A DNA stretch of 5,699 nucleotides from Flavobacterium sp. Its GTDB lineage: Bacteria; Bacteroidota; Bacteroidia; Flavobacteriales; Flavobacteriaceae. The DNA lies in the NCBI GenBank assembly GCA_030153045.1, contig JASLID010000110.1, forward strand, positions 1 through 5,699, given 5' to 3'. The translations under genes were made by a program, and so were the position numbers. The notes below the pieces were generated by a model that saw only the letters and a list, made by a program, of their open reading frames with translations, ran no database searches and had not been told where the DNA came from. Shown one piece after another: positions 1 through 5,493 of the stretch (positions within the stretch are counted from its first letter, which is position 1; each line of letters opens with the position of its first letter).

Positions 1-398
1 GGAATGCCTGCTTTTAGAGCGATGTAATAAAAACCGGTCTTCCATTCGGTTACTTTTTTACGAGTTCCCTCAGGAGCAATAGCCAAACGGAAAACTTCCT
101 TTTTGTTAAAAATTTCAGCGATTGAATCTACTTTATTTAAACCGCCTGTTCTGTCTAAAGGTTCTCCTCCCATCCAACGGAAATAGGCACCGAATGGAAA
201 TTTGAATAATTCTTTTTTAGCGACAAAATTCATTTCCAATCCGATAATTCCTCTAGTGAAAAGACCCACGTAAAAATCATGCCAACTGGTATGCGGTGCA
301 ACAATTATGACACACTTCTTAACTTCTGTATTAAAACTTCCAGAAATTTTCCAGCCCATCAATTTGAAGAAAATGAATTTGTAGATGTTTTTTTTCAT
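1..398 (-). CDS. PlsC-family 1-acylglycerol-3-phosphate acyltransferase-like protein (partial, C-terminus outside window)
   Basis: Reading leftward from the ATG at 398-396 gives 132 complete codons that run off the left edge, so only the N-terminal part is present. The translation shows the glycerolipid acyltransferase signatures in the right order: the HX4D catalytic motif HTSWHD (residues 36-41), a GGEPLDR segment (77-83) in the position of the acyl-acceptor block, and APEGTR (108-113), matching the EGTR block. These enzymes move a fatty acyl group to lysophosphatidic acid or a related acceptor at the inner face of the cytoplasmic membrane. The HxSWHD form resembles short, stand-alone acyltransferases common in Bacteroidota, so the exact acceptor is uncertain and I give no symbol. 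An in-frame stop (TAA, complement of 417-419) lies just upstream, so the ATG at 398 is the only plausible start. Codons 2-4 contain a run of eight A. The gene is divergent from the spermidine-synthase-like gene. Confidence 0.9.
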   Translation of the reverse strand, partial: MKKNIYKFIFFKLMGWKISGSFNTEVKKCVIIVAPHTSWHDFYVGLFTRGIIGLEMNFVAKKELFKFPFGAYFRWMGGEPLDRTGGLNKVDSIAEIFNKKEVFRLAIAPEGTRKKVTEWKTGFYYIALKAGI

Positions 399-473
399 AT
401 ATGTAGACTTCTTTTTTTATTGGTCATATATGTTATCGCATTTATTTTAATTATTGTTAACTAAGATATTTTT

Positions 474-502
474 TTGAAATGCGATTTCATTATTAATCTT
501 TG
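474..502 (+). promoter_or_regulatory. Candidate promoter for the spermidine-synthase-like gene
   Basis: TTG at 474-476 is followed after 17 bases by TAATCTTTG at 494-502. This is the Bacteroidota arrangement of a -33 TTG and a -7 TAnnTTTG, but with one extra base between TA and TTTG. Transcription would start near 509, leaving a leader of about 26 bases before the ATG at 535. An alternative -7 element is TATATTTA at 517-524, but its nearest TTG (500-502) is only 14 bases upstream. The assignment is tentative. Confidence 0.35.
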
Positions 503-504
503 GC

Positions 505-512
505 CAAAAATA
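505..512 (-). promoter_or_regulatory. Candidate -7 element for the acyltransferase gene
   Basis: The complement of 505-512 reads TATTTTTG, an exact match to the Bacteroidota -7 consensus TAnnTTTG. No TTG is visible at the expected distance upstream, towards 530-538, so the -33 half is weak. The implied leader is about 100 bases, and nothing better was seen in 399-480. The element overlaps the candidate plus-strand -7 through the palindrome TTTGGCCAAA at 499-508. Confidence 0.35.
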
Positions 513-534
513 GCATTATATTTACGATTAGAAA

Positions 535-1215
535 ATGAAAGTTATGAATTTAAAGCGACTTTTAAGCTATATCATCCCAATAAATATATACCAAACCAAC
601 TCTGAAATTAATAAAAATTTAGAAGTGACATGGAATAATGGTCAGCTAGTTTTAGATTCTAAAAACACCAATTTTTCATACGGAAGCTTACAAAGAGTAA
701 TGCGAATTGGGCTAAATGCCATTGGAAAAAATAAAATACAAAACTACAATACTGCCTTGGTTTTAGGTGTTGGTGGCGGAAGTGTTATAAATACTCTTCA
801 AAACGAATTTGACTTTAAAGGAAAAATTATTGGAGTCGAATTAGATGAAAAAGCTATTGAAATTGCAAATCAATATTTTGGTTTAAATAAATTTAAAAAT
901 ACTGAGATAGTTATAGATGATGCTTATCATTTTGTAAAAAAAACCAATCAGAAGTTTGATCTTATTATCATTGATATTTTTCAAGATAAAATCATGCCTG
1001 ATTTTTTATTTGAAGATGATTTTATAAATACTATTACAAAAATTGTTTCCGAAAATGGTAGCGGATTATTTAATACTATCGCGACTTTAAGTACCGATTT
1101 TGAACGAAATTTAGCTTACCAAAAAATAGTGAAAACTAAATTTAAAAAAGTTGTCAAATTATCTAAAATTGAAGGCGATAATGAATTATTTATTCTTTCA
1201 AATGATTGTATATAA
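535..1215 (+). CDS. Small spermidine-synthase-fold (class I SAM-dependent transferase-like) protein, function unknown
   Basis: The 226-residue protein has the spermidine/spermine synthase form of the Rossmann methyltransferase fold. It carries a remnant of the N-terminal region (GQLVLDS, 36-42, then NFSYGSL, 46-52), a glycine-rich nucleotide loop GVGGGS (78-83), an acidic ELD (102-104) that would bind the ribose, DDA (128-130) in the adenine-contact position, and FDLIIID (141-147) at the end of strand 4. It is shorter than true spermidine synthases, which are about 280 residues or more. The catalytic D-S/T-x-D-P region is replaced by DIFQDKIMP, resembling the orphan or MFS-fused 'spermidine synthase-like' clade. 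Polyamine synthesis is therefore doubtful, and the substrate cannot be read from sequence. The start could be M1 (535) or M4 (544), since neither has a Shine-Dalgarno site. Its TAA (1213-1215) directly abuts the kdsB stop on the other strand. Confidence 0.85.
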   Translation: MKVMNLKRLLSYIIPINIYQTNSEINKNLEVTWNNGQLVLDSKNTNFSYGSLQRVMRIGLNAIGKNKIQNYNTALVLGVGGGSVINTLQNEFDFKGKIIGVELDEKAIEIANQYFGLNKFKNTEIVIDDAYHFVKKTNQKFDLIIIDIFQDKIMPDFLFEDDFINTITKIVSENGSGLFNTIATLSTDFERNLAYQKIVKTKFKKVVKLSKIEGDNELFILSNDCI

Positions 1216-1953
1216 TTATCCTAAATTTAAAAATATTTTTCTCGCTTTTTCTAAGTCTTCCACAGTATCAATACCTATTCCAACGTGTGAAGTTTCAATC
1301 ATTTTGATTCGTTTTCCGTATTCTAAATAACGTAATTGTTCTAGTTTTTCAGATGCTTCTAAAGATAACATTGGCAATCGATAAAAATCCATTAAAGCTT
1401 CTTTCCTGAAAGCATAAATACCTACGTGTTTCATATAACGAACTCCTACATTTTCTTCTCTTGGAAATGGAATTACCGAACGCGAAAAATACAAAGCAAA
1501 TCCTTGTTGGTCTACAATTACTTTGACATTATTGGGATTTTGAATTTCTTCTTTGTCTTTAATTTCAAACATTAACGAGGCTAAATCTACCCTTTTATCT
1601 AAATCCTTTTTGAAAACTTCAATAACTTTTTCGAGGGGGGCTGCATTGATGAAAGGTTCATCGCCCTGTACATTGATTACAACATCAACATCCATATTTT
1701 CAACAGCTTCGGCAATACGGTCGCTTCCTGACTCGTGTTCTTTAACACTCATAATCGCCTTTCCTCCATTGGAAATGATTTCATCATAAATCAAATCAGA
1801 ATCAGTCACTACAAAAACATCATCAAACAATTGGGTTTCCATTGCTGCTTCGTATGTTCTTAAAATGACTGCCTTCCCTCCTAAATCCTGCATAAGTTTG
1901 GCAGGAAAACGAGTGGAAGCGTAACGAGCTGGTATAACGGCTATTATTTTCAT
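1216..1953 (-). CDS. kdsB: 3-deoxy-manno-octulosonate cytidylyltransferase (CMP-Kdo synthetase)
   Basis: KdsB activates Kdo with CTP to give CMP-Kdo and pyrophosphate in the cytoplasm, the step before Kdo is transferred to lipid A. The 245-residue protein matches the family throughout and has its usual length. It has the nucleotide-binding N-terminus IPARYASTRFPAKL (7-20, with R10, R15 and K19), TDS (50-52), HESGSDR (73-79), the metal-binding VQGDEPF (95-101, D98), FSRSVIPF (156-163), KHVGIYAFR (175-183), LEASEKLEQLRYLEYG (198-213) and GIDTVEDLE (227-235, D229). All expected catalytic residues are present, so it should be active. The ATG (1953-1951) overlaps the TGA of the upstream DUF4126 gene as ATGA, so translation is probably coupled. 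It is the last gene of the helicase-DUF4126-kdsB operon; no separate promoter was seen. Its presence implies a Kdo-containing lipopolysaccharide. Confidence 0.97.
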   Translation of the reverse strand: MKIIAVIPARYASTRFPAKLMQDLGGKAVILRTYEAAMETQLFDDVFVVTDSDLIYDEIISNGGKAIMSVKEHESGSDRIAEAVENMDVDVVINVQGDEPFINAAPLEKVIEVFKKDLDKRVDLASLMFEIKDKEEIQNPNNVKVIVDQQGFALYFSRSVIPFPREENVGVRYMKHVGIYAFRKEALMDFYRLPMLSLEASEKLEQLRYLEYGKRIKMIETSHVGIGIDTVEDLEKARKIFLNLG

Positions 1954-2507
1954 TTTTTAAATTTTCTGTACACAAAATAAATCAATCCAAACAATATAAC
2001 AACAATGATAACCGCTATAATTGGTAAAAAAATAGATAACGAACTCAAAGTGATGGCAGTTCCTGTTTCGGCAGTCGAAACTACAGGATTACCCAAACCC
2101 GCTGTTTTTACTGATGAAGCTAATCGGGTTACTGTGGTCATACCTTGCATGGCGGTTGCTGTTCCGCCACCCGCAATAATAGCTAATCCCCAAGTTAACA
2201 TAGGATCAAGGTCTATTAATGTTGATGCCATAGCAATTGTTCCAGCAATAGCTGCTAATGGTGTTGCTACTGTATCTAATAGGTTATCGACAAATGGAAT
2301 ATAATACCCAAAAATTTCAGCAATCATGGCAATTCCTAATGCTATCATGGCTGGAAAACCACCAACCCAAGCTAAACTTTCGTTGAGCGGAATTATATTA
2401 AAATGAGCGGCCAAACTCATAGCAAAAAGTGGTAAAAATACTCTAAATCCAGCTGAAGCTGCCAAGCCAATTCCTAAAAAGATACTAAGTATTGTTTCTG
2501 TGCCCAT
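1950..2507 (-). CDS. DUF4126 family integral membrane protein
   Basis: I recognise this 185-residue protein as the DUF4126 family, which has no assigned function. It is very hydrophobic, with likely membrane segments near residues 5-35, 51-71, 79-98, 105-122 and 157-180, and a basic tail YRKFKK that should stay in the cytoplasm. Family hallmarks are GLAASAGFRVFLPLF (14-28) near the start and GYYIPFVDNLLDTVATP (67-83), which places conserved aspartates D74 and D78 next to a membrane segment. A glycine-rich stretch GGGTATAMQG (113-122) and a Thr/Ser-rich stretch (124-156) follow. The gene starts 5 bases after the helicase stop and overlaps kdsB by 4 bases, so it is co-transcribed and probably translationally coupled to kdsB. 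This hints at an envelope role, but adjacency alone does not prove it. A transporter or channel is possible but unsupported. Confidence 0.88.
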   Translation of the reverse strand: MGTETILSIFLGIGLAASAGFRVFLPLFAMSLAAHFNIIPLNESLAWVGGFPAMIALGIAMIAEIFGYYIPFVDNLLDTVATPLAAIAGTIAMASTLIDLDPMLTWGLAIIAGGGTATAMQGMTTVTRLASSVKTAGLGNPVVSTAETGTAITLSSLSIFLPIIAVIIVVILFGLIYFVYRKFKK

Positions 2508-2512
2508 ATGTT

Positions 2513-3937
2513 TTAGTTTTCAAAACTATCGTCTTTAAATCCTATCAAATATAATTTATCTTTTGCTCTTGTCATGGCGGTGTATAACCATCGAATGTAA
2601 TCTTTGTCAATTCCGTTAGGTAAGTAAGGTTGTTCGATAAAAACGGTATTCCATTGTCCTCCTTGCGATTTATGGCAGGTTATGGCGTATGAAAACTTGA
2701 CCTGCAATCCGTTAAAATATTCGTTTTCTTTTACTTTTTGAAACTTTTTGTATTTAGTGGTTTCATGTTCGTAATCTTTCATTACTTCCTCATACAACTT
2801 ATTGGATTCTTCGTAGGTTAACGATGGAGATTCACTCGAAATCGTATCTAGCAACAAAACTGTATCAAACGGTTTTTGATCAGGATAATCGACCATTCTT
2901 ATTTTTACATTAGCAAATTTAAAACCATACAGTTCTTTAATATTTCTAATTTCCAATACTTCAATAATATCACCATTGGCAATAAAACCAGCTTCATCAG
3001 AATCCTTTAACCAAAAGTAATTGTTTTTTACGACCATTAAAAAATCTCCAGTAGACAATTCGCTTTCTTTACCCAGAATTTTACTTCTTATTTGCTCGTT
3101 ATATTGATTGGCACGTTTATTCGATCGTACTATAAAAGCAGTATCTTCAATACTAAAATTGCTGTAAGCAGAATCTATCGCATCTTGAATATCGTAGCCA
3201 TCTGTTAATCGGACAATATCCTTAAATCCTTTTAGTTTAAATTGAAAATCAGTAATAAAACTGTCTTTTAAGAGCTCTCTCAATTCGGTGGCATTGTATA
3301 AAATTCCTGAATTTTCTTCTTGACGCATGACTTCATCAAACTCGATAGAATAAACTTCTTTATTGTAGTTTAAACTTAATGTTTCTGTATTTAATGCTGG
3401 CGATATATCTAGTTGAACTGGTGGTAACTGCGCCGTATCTCCCAACAAAATCATTTTGCAATTTTCGCCTGAATATACATAGGAAATCAAGTCATCTAAT
3501 AAGGAACCATTTTCGTATAATTTCGATTCGGTATTCACATCAGAAATCATCGAAGATTCATCAATGAAAAAAATCGTGTTTTTATGTTTGTTAGGTTGCA
3601 AAGTAAAGTTAACGCCTCCTCCGGAAGATTTCTTCGGAAAATAAATTTTCTTATGAATCGTAAAAGCTGGTTTATTCGAATAATTAGCAATGACTTTTGC
3701 TGCTCGACCTGTTGGAGCTAATAAAACATATTTTTTGTTCACTTCAATAAGGTTATTGACAATGGTGGAAATAACAGTTGTTTTTCCAGTTCCTGCGTAA
3801 CCTTTTAACACAAAAATTTCATTTTTATTGGAATTGGTGACAAATTCGGCAATTTTTTGAAAAAATATATCTTGCTTTACAGTGGGTTGAAAAGGAAATT
3901 TATTGTGTAAAACACTGTAAAACTTTTGGGAACTCAT
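2513..3937 (-). CDS. Superfamily 1B (RecD/Dda-like) ATP-dependent DNA helicase
   Basis: All SF1 helicase motifs are present in order in this 474-residue protein: Q-motif region FQPTVKQ (16-22), Walker A GYAGTGKTT (46-54), motif Ia LAPTGRAAKVI (73-83), Walker B IDESSM (125-130), motif III LGDTAQLPPV (165-174), the RQ of motif IV (205-206), motif V TCHKSQGGQW (420-429) and motif VI YTAMTRAK (452-459). Residues of about 295-350 look like the SH3-type 2B insertion found in Dda and RecD. The charged region near 375-405 may be the helical arm. It is shorter than RecD2 and lacks that protein's long N-terminal region, so a stand-alone Dda-like 5'-3' helicase is the best call. The role would be in replication, repair or clearing proteins from DNA; the exact role is unknown. 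It is the first gene of a three-gene operon with its own promoter about 30 bases upstream of the ATG (3937-3935). All catalytic residues are intact. Confidence 0.93.
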   Translation of the reverse strand: MSSQKFYSVLHNKFPFQPTVKQDIFFQKIAEFVTNSNKNEIFVLKGYAGTGKTTVISTIVNNLIEVNKKYVLLAPTGRAAKVIANYSNKPAFTIHKKIYFPKKSSGGGVNFTLQPNKHKNTIFFIDESSMISDVNTESKLYENGSLLDDLISYVYSGENCKMILLGDTAQLPPVQLDISPALNTETLSLNYNKEVYSIEFDEVMRQEENSGILYNATELRELLKDSFITDFQFKLKGFKDIVRLTDGYDIQDAIDSAYSNFSIEDTAFIVRSNKRANQYNEQIRSKILGKESELSTGDFLMVVKNNYFWLKDSDEAGFIANGDIIEVLEIRNIKELYGFKFANVKIRMVDYPDQKPFDTVLLLDTISSESPSLTYEESNKLYEEVMKDYEHETTKYKKFQKVKENEYFNGLQVKFSYAITCHKSQGGQWNTVFIEQPYLPNGIDKDYIRWLYTAMTRAKDKLYLIGFKDDSFEN

Positions 3938-3965
3938 TTAAAGGTAATTTCGAAGTTTATTTGTC

Positions 3966-3973
3966 CAAATATA
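3966..3973 (-). promoter_or_regulatory. -7 element of the helicase-DUF4126-kdsB operon promoter
   Basis: The complement of 3966-3973 is TATATTTG, a perfect match to the Bacteroidota -7 consensus TAnnTTTG. Transcription would begin near 3959, giving a leader of about 22 bases before the helicase ATG. No exact TTG lies 17-23 bases further upstream, so the -33 half is degenerate. The position, short leader and lack of any other candidate support the call. Confidence 0.6.
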
Positions 3974-3992
3974 CATAGTAAAACAGTGTAAC

Positions 3993-4024
3993 TTGCTTAT
4001 AACACAAAAAAAATTGTAGATTTG
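3993..4024 (+). promoter_or_regulatory. Promoter of the DUF3822-rsmD operon
   Basis: TTG at 3993-3995 is separated by 21 bases from TAGATTTG at 4017-4024. Both halves and the spacing (17-23 bases) fit the Bacteroidota consensus TTG / TAnnTTTG. The spacer contains a run of eight A at 4006-4013. The start of transcription would be near 4028-4031, leaving a leader of under 20 bases to the ATG at 4048. This is the best promoter in the window. Confidence 0.7.
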
Positions 4025-4047
4025 CTTCATAACGCATAAAACCAAAA

Positions 4048-4872
4048 ATGCAGACTTCAAGGGCGACTATTTTAGACAAAACGTATAAAAAATTAGTATT
4101 ACAAATTTCTATATCTGAAATTTCGTTTTGCATTGTCGATACACTTTCAAATAAAATAGAGAACATTGAAAATTATTCATTTCCTAAATTGGATAATTTC
4201 AATGAATTTGAAAATATAGTCATTAAGTATATTAAAGAGATGCCTCTTTTGCAATACAAGTTCGATGACGTCTTGGTTTTACACAACAACAGCTTATTGA
4301 CTTTTGTTCCTCAAGCTTTTTTTGATGAGCGCTATTTAAGTAGTTATTTGCAATATAACATTAAGGTTTTTGAAACTGATTTTGTCGCTTTTGATGAAAT
4401 TTCAAATTACGAAATGAATACGGTTTACATTCCTTATGTCAATATAAACAACTCATTAATTGATTGTTACGGTAATTTTAATTTTAAACATTCTTTTTCA
4501 ATTCTGGTAAAAAAAATATTAGATTTGAGTAAAAATAACGATGAGTCTCAAGTATTTGTTCATTGTCAGAATGATAATTTTCAACTCATTGCGGTAAAAA
4601 ATCAGAAACTGTTATTATTCAATTCATTTGAATATAAAACCAAAGAAGATTTTATCTATTATTTGCTATTTACTGCCGAACAATTACAATTAAATCCTGA
4701 AACATTTCAATTAAAAATGTTCGGAAATATTGCAATGGAGAATGATATCTATCAAATAGCTTACAAATACATTAGAAACGTATCGTTATTTTCTGAGAAT
4801 AACAATTCAGAAAACGGTATTTCAACAAACGATTATTTACAAAACTTTATACTCATACACGCATGCGAATAA
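4048..4872 (+). CDS. DUF3822 family protein, function unknown
   Basis: The 274-residue protein matches the DUF3822 family, which I know as a Bacteroidota family usually encoded just before rsmD. No enzyme motif, signal peptide or membrane segment is visible, so it should be cytoplasmic. Two similar strand-turn-strand units can be picked out: LVLQISISEISFCIVD near 16-31, and the VFVHCQNDNFQLIAVKNQKLLLFNSF stretch in the second half. This spacing would suit a duplicated actin/RNase H-like fold such as PilM, but that is inference and no ATP-binding signature is clear. The ATG at 4048 is chosen because it follows the predicted transcription start by about 20 bases and has an A-rich leader (CCAAAA). 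Its 3' end overlaps rsmD by 10 bases, so the two are co-translated. A link to ribosome assembly is suggested only by this arrangement. Confidence 0.87.
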   Translation: MQTSRATILDKTYKKLVLQISISEISFCIVDTLSNKIENIENYSFPKLDNFNEFENIVIKYIKEMPLLQYKFDDVLVLHNNSLLTFVPQAFFDERYLSSYLQYNIKVFETDFVAFDEISNYEMNTVYIPYVNINNSLIDCYGNFNFKHSFSILVKKILDLSKNNDESQVFVHCQNDNFQLIAVKNQKLLLFNSFEYKTKEDFIYYLLFTAEQLQLNPETFQLKMFGNIAMENDIYQIAYKYIRNVSLFSENNNSENGISTNDYLQNFILIHACE

Positions 4873-5447
4873 TTTCCGGAAAATATAAAGGCAGACGCAT
4901 TAGTCCTCCAAAAAACCTACCTGTTCGCCCTACGACCGATATGTGTAAAGAAGCTTTGTTTAATATTTTAAATAACAATTTCAATTTCAGCGGATTAAAA
5001 ATTTTAGATTTATTTGCCGGAACTGGAAGCATTAGTTATGAATTTGGTTCACGTGGATGCTCTCCTATTACAAGTGTTGACGGAGATATGGGTTGTGTGA
5101 TGTTTATAAAAAAAACTGCTCAAGAATTTGATTTTGATATTACAGCCATAAAAAGCGATGTCTTTAAATTTTTAGAAAAAAGTAAAGCTTCCTACGATAT
5201 TATTTTTGCCGATCCACCTTATGGAATGGAACAAAAGGAGTTTGAAAAAATCATTCAACTGGTTTTTGAAAATGAACTTTTAGAAGATGATGGCATGATG
5301 ATTATTGAACATTCAAAATACACCAAACTAGAACACATGGATAATTTTTCTTTTGAAAAAGCCTATGGAGGTTCAGTCTTTACATTCTTCGAATTAGAAC
5401 ACGATGAAGAAGAAGATCCAGAAGAGGATGAAGAATTAGAAAATTAA
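4863..5447 (+). CDS. rsmD: 16S rRNA (guanine(966)-N(2))-methyltransferase
   Basis: RsmD uses S-adenosylmethionine to methylate N2 of G966 in 16S rRNA in the assembling 30S subunit. The 194-residue protein has the family landmarks: the N-terminal MRIISGKYKGRRI (1-13), RPTTDMCKEALFNIL (22-36), the SAM loop DLFAGTGSIS (49-58), SRG (63-65), the acidic VD (72-73) after strand 2, the catalytic FADPPY (115-120) and IIEH (147-150). The ATG at 4863 is fixed by the conserved MRIISG start and lies inside the end of the DUF3822 gene, so translation is probably coupled. The last 15 residues, HDEEEDPEEDEELEN, are a highly acidic tail beyond the catalytic fold; RsmD proteins I know end near the FF.LE strand, so this is an extension of unknown purpose. 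The gene is convergent with rnpB, with only about 38 bases between them. Confidence 0.96.
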   Translation: MRIISGKYKGRRISPPKNLPVRPTTDMCKEALFNILNNNFNFSGLKILDLFAGTGSISYEFGSRGCSPITSVDGDMGCVMFIKKTAQEFDFDITAIKSDVFKFLEKSKASYDIIFADPPYGMEQKEFEKIIQLVFENELLEDDGMMIIEHSKYTKLEHMDNFSFEKAYGGSVFTFFELEHDEEEDPEEDEELEN

Positions 5448-5459
5448 TATTCCATTTTA

Positions 5460-5475
5460 CAGATCTCTAAATCTG
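5460..5475 (+). terminator. Weak hairpin between rsmD and rnpB
   Basis: CAGAT (5460-5464) and ATCTG (5471-5475) can pair across a six-base loop CTCTAA, 12 bases after the rsmD stop codon. The stem is short and AT-rich, and no T-run follows on the plus strand, so this is at best a weak terminator or pause site for the DUF3822-rsmD transcript. It is the only inverted repeat I see in the 38-base gap. Confidence 0.25.
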
Positions 5476-5485
5476 GAAATATTAT

Positions 5486-5493
5486 AAAAAAAG
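5486..5493 (-). terminator. U-tract ending the RNase P RNA transcript
   Basis: On the minus strand the conserved 3' segment AGGTCTGC is followed directly by seven T (complement of 5492-5486). In many bacteria the closing P1 helix of RNase P RNA together with such a U-run acts as the intrinsic terminator. The 5' strand of P1 is outside the window, so the stem itself cannot be verified here. Confidence 0.55.

Noticed and set aside
388..395. Run of eight A right after the acyltransferase start codon as a slippage switch
   Set aside because: Lysine-rich A-runs after the start codon are common in AT-rich Bacteroidota genes, and the frame is intact.
279..464. Plus-strand open frame of 61 codons
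   Set aside because: It lies mostly antisense to the acyltransferase N-terminus, whose HX4D motif is unmistakable, and has no family resemblance.
1635..1640. Run of six G in kdsB as a possible phase-variation tract
   Set aside because: It encodes the ordinary residues Ala-Pro-Leu in an intact full-length gene, is short, and kdsB is normally essential, so switching is unlikely.
1553..1789. Plus-strand open frame inside kdsB
   Set aside because: It is antisense to strongly conserved kdsB coding sequence and has the low-complexity composition of a shadow frame.
2005..2304. Plus-strand open frame of 99 codons inside the DUF4126 gene
   Set aside because: Its hydrophobic repetitive sequence mirrors the Ala/Val/Ile-rich membrane protein on the other strand; it has no promoter.
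3379..3567. Plus-strand open frame inside the helicase gene
   Set aside because: It is antisense to helicase motifs and resembles no known protein.
3957..4166. Minus-strand open frame across the divergent promoter region
   Set aside because: It overlaps both promoters and the DUF3822 start on the opposite strand, and would compete with the better-supported arrangement.
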